From positions 1-13,789 of the forward strand of contig JAEZKX010000278.1 of NCBI GenBank assembly GCA_023436025.1: a DNA stretch of 13,789 bases, given 5' to 3'. Source of the stretch: Pseudomonadota bacterium. GTDB lineage: Bacteria > Pseudomonadota > Gammaproteobacteria > Burkholderiales > Burkholderiaceae_C. Shown piece after piece: positions 10,514 through 13,789 of this stretch. Numbering within the stretch: the first letter of the stretch is position 1; each line of letters opens with the position of its first letter. The position numbers and the translations under genes were made by a program. The notes under the pieces are model-generated. The model did not search any database and was not told the origin of the DNA. It worked only from the letters and a program-made list of their open reading frames with translations.

Positions 10514-12841
10514 ATGACCTACTCGCTGAAGACCCTCACCGACGCGGCGCCGGCAGCCGCGGCCCCGCGTGCGGGCCTGGCCCGCTTCACCCATGAAACC
10601 GCCCTGGTGCTCGGCGCCGTGGCGCTGGTGTTCTGGCTGCTGGCGCTGCTGACCTATTCGCCGCAGGACCCTTCCTTCTCCACCTCCGGCGCCGTGGCCG
10701 GCCCGGTGGCCAACTGGGGCGGACGGCTGGGCGCCTGGCTGGCCGACGCCAGCTACTTCCTGCTCGGTTACTCGACTTGGTGGTGCATCGCCGTCGGCCT
10801 GCGTTCCTGGCTGGCCTCGCTGGCGCGCTGGATGCGCGGCGGCCAGGCCGCGCCGCGTGGGCGGATGCAGGGTCTCTGGGCCTTCTGGATCGGGCTGGCG
10901 GTGCTGCTGGTGGCGAGCACCGGACTGGAGTGGTCGCGCCTCTACCGGCTGGAAGACGGCCTGCCCGACCACGCCGGCGGCGCGCTCGGCTTCCTGGCCG
11001 GGCCGCTGGCCGAGAAGTGGCTGGGCTTCACCGGCTCGGGCCTGTTCCTGGTCGCCCTGCTGGTGCTGGCCGCGGGCGTGGTGTTCCGCTTCTCATGGAG
11101 CCACGTGGCCGAGCACATCGGCGGGCGCATCGACGGCTTCATCGCCGCGCGCCGCGAGAAGCGCGAGATCGCCGAGGACGTGGCGCTGGGCCAGCGCGCG
11201 GCCCGCGAGCGCGAGGAGACGGTGCAGGAAGAACGCATCGAGAGCGAGGAACACCATCCGGTGCCCGTCCTCATCGAGCCGGTGGTGGCCGAAGTGCCCA
11301 AGAGCGTGCGCGTGGCCAAGGAGCGGCAGAAGCCGCTGTTCACCGAACTGCCGGACAGCAAGCTGCCGCAGGTCGACCTGCTGGACGCCGCCCTGGGCCG
11401 GCAGGAGACGGTTTCCTCCGACACGCTGGAGATGACCTCGCGGCTGATCGAGAAGAAGCTCAAGGACTTCGGCGTGGAGGTGCGGGTGGTCGCGGCCGCG
11501 CCCGGCCCGGTGATCACGCGCTACGAGATCGAGCCGGCCACCGGCGTCAAGGGCTCGCAGATCGTCAACCTGGCCAAGGACCTGGCGCGTTCGTTGTCGC
11601 TGGTGTCCATCCGCGTGATCGAGACCATCCCGGGCAAGAACTACATGGCGCTGGAGCTGCCCAACGCCAAGCGGCAGTCGATCCGGCTGTCCGAGATCCT
11701 GGGTTCCAACGCGTACAACGAGGCCCGCTCGCAGCTGACCATCGGCCTGGGCAAGGACATCGTCGGCAACCCCGTGGTGGCCGACCTGGCCAAGATGCCG
11801 CACGTGCTGGTGGCCGGCACCACCGGCTCGGGCAAGTCGGTGGGCATCAACGCGATGATCCTGAGCCTGCTGTACAAGGCCGAGGCGCGCGACGTGCGGC
11901 TGCTGATGATCGACCCCAAGATGCTGGAGATGTCGGTCTACGAAGGCATCCCGCACCTGCTGGCGCCGGTGGTGACCGACATGAAGCAGGCCGCCAACGG
12001 CCTGACCTGGTGCGTCGCCGAGATGGAGCGGCGCTACAAGCTCATGTCCAAGCTGGGCGTGCGCAACCTGGCCGGCTACAACAACAAGATCGACGAGGCC
12101 AAGGCGAAGGAACAGTTCATCTACAACCCCTTCAGCCTGACGCCGGACAGCCCCGAGCCGCTGGAGCGCCTGCCCTACATCGTGGTCGTCATCGACGAAC
12201 TGGCCGACCTGATGATGGTGGTCGGCAAGAAGATCGAGGAACTGATCGCCCGGCTGGCGCAGAAGGCGCGCGCCGCCGGCATCCACCTGATCCTGGCCAC
12301 CCAGCGGCCCAGCGTCGACGTGATCACCGGCCTGATCAAGGCCAACATCCCGACGCGCATCGCCTTCCAGGTCTCCAGCAAGATCGACAGCCGCACCATC
12401 CTCGACCAGATGGGCGCCGAGGCGCTGCTGGGCATGGGCGACATGCTCTACATGGCCAGCGGCACCGGGCTGCCGGTGCGGGTGCACGGCGCCTTCGTCA
12501 GCGACGACGAGGTGCACCGCGTCGTCGCCTACCTCAAGGCCCAGGGCGGCGAGCCGAACTACATCGACGGCGTGCTCGAAGGCGGCACCGTCGACGGCGA
12601 GGACGGTGCGCCGGGCGCAGCCGGCGGCGAAGGCGGCGGCGAGGGCGACCCGCTGTACGACCGGGCGGTGGAGGTGGTGCTGAAGAACCAGAAAGCCAGC
12701 ATCTCGCTGGTGCAGCGCCACCTGGCCATCGGCTACAACAAGGCGGCCAACCTGCTGGAGGCGATGGAAAAGGCGGGGCTGGTCAGCGCGATGAACGGCC
12801 GCGGCCAGCGCGAGATCCTGGTGCCGGCGCGCTCGGAATAG
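10514..12841 (+). CDS. ftsK: DNA translocase FtsK
   Basis: The 775-residue septal DNA pump moves chromosome ends and activates XerCD dimer resolution at division. Four hydrophobic segments near 30-50, 80-98, 118-137 and 175-195 anchor it in the inner membrane. A short charged linker (~205-290) follows, far shorter than in the 1329-residue E. coli protein but usual for a compact FtsK. The motor domains contain the Walker A GTTGSGKS (435-442) and Walker B VVVIDELAD with Asp561-Glu562. A Gly/Glu/Asp-rich tether (~690-711, GAAGGEGGGEGD) leads to the DNA-orienting gamma winged helix (~712-772, with ISLVQRHLAIGYNKAANLLE). The N-terminus MTYSLKTL fits the family in this order, so I keep the ATG at 10514 even though no SD lies close to it. 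It is downstream of the Crp-like gene and upstream of lolA; ftsK-lolA is a common pairing. Confidence 0.97.
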   Translation: MTYSLKTLTDAAPAAAAPRAGLARFTHETALVLGAVALVFWLLALLTYSPQDPSFSTSGAVAGPVANWGGRLGAWLADASYFLLGYSTWWCIAVGLRSWLASLARWMRGGQAAPRGRMQGLWAFWIGLAVLLVASTGLEWSRLYRLEDGLPDHAGGALGFLAGPLAEKWLGFTGSGLFLVALLVLAAGVVFRFSWSHVAEHIGGRIDGFIAARREKREIAEDVALGQRAAREREETVQEERIESEEHHPVPVLIEPVVAEVPKSVRVAKERQKPLFTELPDSKLPQVDLLDAALGRQETVSSDTLEMTSRLIEKKLKDFGVEVRVVAAAPGPVITRYEIEPATGVKGSQIVNLAKDLARSLSLVSIRVIETIPGKNYMALELPNAKRQSIRLSEILGSNAYNEARSQLTIGLGKDIVGNPVVADLAKMPHVLVAGTTGSGKSVGINAMILSLLYKAEARDVRLLMIDPKMLEMSVYEGIPHLLAPVVTDMKQAANGLTWCVAEMERRYKLMSKLGVRNLAGYNNKIDEAKAKEQFIYNPFSLTPDSPEPLERLPYIVVVIDELADLMMVVGKKIEELIARLAQKARAAGIHLILATQRPSVDVITGLIKANIPTRIAFQVSSKIDSRTILDQMGAEALLGMGDMLYMASGTGLPVRVHGAFVSDDEVHRVVAYLKAQGGEPNYIDGVLEGGTVDGEDGAPGAAGGEGGGEGDPLYDRAVEVVLKNQKASISLVQRHLAIGYNKAANLLEAMEKAGLVSAMNGRGQREILVPARSE

Positions 12842-13020
12842 CCGCGCCCTGGATCCGGGCCGCAAACGAACGCTTGGTAACGAACTTCGCCGCCGGCGGC
12901 CCACCCAACGGACAATAGGCCGAACGTCCCCGTTTTTGGCGGGCCTGCGTGCTCCGTTCCCGGCTGGTCGCCGGGCCCCGGAACGCGGGCGCCGCCGGCA
13001 GGATTCCACGAAAGTCCCCG
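12842..13020 (+). other. Intergenic region ftsK-lolA, no gene
   Basis: The 179 bases between the ftsK stop and the lolA start hold no supported gene. A 12-base GC palindrome, GCCGCCGGCGGC, lies at 12889-12900. A GTTTTTGGCGGGCC segment near 12931 has the parts of a weak hairpin with the T-run on the wrong side. No clear promoter hexamers are seen, so lolA may be read from the ftsK transcript. Confidence 0.4.
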
Positions 13021-13656
13021 ATGAAGAACACGCTTCTTGCCGGCCTGCTGGCCGCCGCCACCTTCGCCGCCCATGCCGGCCCCCTGGAAAGCCTGGAAGG
13101 CTTCATCCGCCATGCCAGGAGCGGCAAGGCCGATTTCACCCAGACCGTCACCGGCCCCGCGCGCGACGGCCAGGCCGGGCGCAGCAAGACCTCCAGCGGC
13201 ACTTTCGAATTCCAGCGGCCCAACAAATTCCGCTTCGTCTATGCCAAGCCCTTCGAGCAGACCATCGTGGCCGACGGCCAGACGCTGTGGATGTACGACG
13301 TCGGCCTGAACCAGGTGACCTCGCGCCAGCAGGCGCAGGTGCTGGGCACCACGCCGGCCGCGCTGATCGCGGCGGCGCCCGACCTGGAGACCATCAAGCG
13401 TGACTTCGACCTGCAGGCGCTGCCCGACCAGGGCGGCCTGCAGTGGGTGCAGGCCACGCCGAAGCAGAAGGAAGGCCAGCTCACCAGCATGAAGGTGGGC
13501 TTTCGCGGCGAGCAGCTGGCGGTGCTGGAGATCCTCGACGGCTTCGGCCAGCGCTCGACCCTGACCTTCACCGGCATGCAGCTCAATGCCGGCGTCTCGC
13601 CCGACGCGTTCCGCTTCCAGCCTCCGCAGGGCGCCGACGTCGTGCGCGCCCCCTGA
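13021..13656 (+). CDS. lolA: Outer-membrane lipoprotein carrier protein LolA
   Basis: The 211-residue periplasmic chaperone accepts lipoproteins released by the LolCDE transporter and passes them to LolB at the outer membrane. MKNTLLAGLLAAATFAAHA is a Sec signal peptide with likely cleavage after Ala19. The mature part shows the family landmarks: ADFTQTV near the N-terminus, SGTFEFQRPNKFRFVY with the Arg that gates the hydrophobic cavity, QTIVADGQTLWMYD, and the late QRSTLTFTGMQLN and PDAFRFQPPQGADV strands. Length is typical. The frame is open 24 codons further upstream, but the signal peptide fixes the start at 13021; the SD is weak (GAAAG). It follows ftsK in the same direction. Just after its stop begins a cluster of REP-like repeats, in place of the rarA gene often found next in related genomes. 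Confidence 0.95.
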   Translation: MKNTLLAGLLAAATFAAHAGPLESLEGFIRHARSGKADFTQTVTGPARDGQAGRSKTSSGTFEFQRPNKFRFVYAKPFEQTIVADGQTLWMYDVGLNQVTSRQQAQVLGTTPAALIAAAPDLETIKRDFDLQALPDQGGLQWVQATPKQKEGQLTSMKVGFRGEQLAVLEILDGFGQRSTLTFTGMQLNAGVSPDAFRFQPPQGADVVRAP

Positions 13657-13661
13657 CCGGC

Positions 13662-13789
13662 TAGGGTGTGCTCGCGAAGCGAGCCGCACAGGCGGGTAGG
13701 GTGTGCTCGCGCAGCGAGCGCACCAGGCGGCGCGCGGCGGAGGGCGGCGGCGCCCAAGGGCACGGCCTCCGGTGCGCTCGCTTCGCGAG
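13662..13789. repeat. Cluster of three REP-like palindromes downstream of lolA
   Basis: Two direct copies start at 13662 and 13697 (35-base period). Both open with TAGGGTGTGCTCGCG and contain the palindromes CTCGCGAAGCGAG or CTCGCGCAGCGAG, followed by the GCGCACC side and AGGCGG. An inverted copy, GGTGCGCTCGCTTCGCGAG, lies at 13771-13789 and is cut by the window edge. Between them (13725-13770) is a G-rich, gene-free stretch. The cores match the pairs near 1000 and 8550. Confidence 0.85.

Noticed and set aside
11093..13009. A 638-codon open frame on the minus strand opposite ftsK
   Set aside because: Same cause: it mirrors ftsK codons and its translation is His/Asp/Val-rich with no recognisable domain.
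12949..13020. A 24-residue N-terminal extension of LolA
   Set aside because: It would bury the Sec signal peptide that starts at the ATG at 13021.

Overview
The window is GC-rich chromosomal DNA, and its gene content points to a betaproteobacterium of the order Burkholderiales, most likely a Comamonadaceae-type genome (Ramlibacter/Variovorax-like). The basis is the product set (rpmB-rpmG, trxB next to ftsK-lolA, a pimeloyl-type acyl-CoA dehydrogenase pair, a Tat-exported lipase-like lipoprotein) and the protein sequences. The genus is inferred. All but one of the coding regions read as complete, and none looks decayed.

There are four strand blocks. (1) Minus strand, 1-4142: a YceH/UPF0502 protein, the large and small subunits of a heteromeric acyl-CoA dehydrogenase, then, after an inverted pair of short palindromic repeats, a Tat-signal alpha/beta-hydrolase whose 3' end runs off the window. 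(2) Plus strand, 4167-7817: purN translationally overlapped with an RsmB-like rRNA m5C methyltransferase, then a membrane acyl-CoA desaturase with an unusual C-terminal tail and its own terminator, then a 100-residue exported protein with one calcium-binding-type repeat. (3) Minus strand, 7963-9584: trxB upstream of the ribosomal pair rpmB-rpmG. This block converges on block 2 at a bidirectional terminator. (4) Plus strand, 9741-13656: a Crp/Fnr-type regulator, ftsK and lolA, ending in a cluster of the same palindromic repeats.

Most genes are housekeeping: purine synthesis, rRNA modification, ribosomal proteins, thiol redox, chromosome segregation and lipoprotein sorting. Fatty-acid and lipid metabolism recurs in the acyl-CoA dehydrogenases, the desaturase and the lipase-like protein, but they are not in one operon. 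I see no CRISPR array, phage, toxin-antitoxin or defence locus, and no intact insertion sequence.

The signals most worth attention are: a desaturase whose last ~120 residues resemble the C-terminal end of ISL3-family transposases; three clusters of REP-like palindromes, mostly with a GTAG-type head and arranged as inverted pairs, all in intergenic DNA; an intergenic region between trxB and the Crp-like gene holding three dyad elements, one a one-mismatch CRP-type site; a 24-bp divergent gap between yceH and purN with a single AT island; and a 14-bp tandem repeat that begins inside the last codons of the small exported protein.
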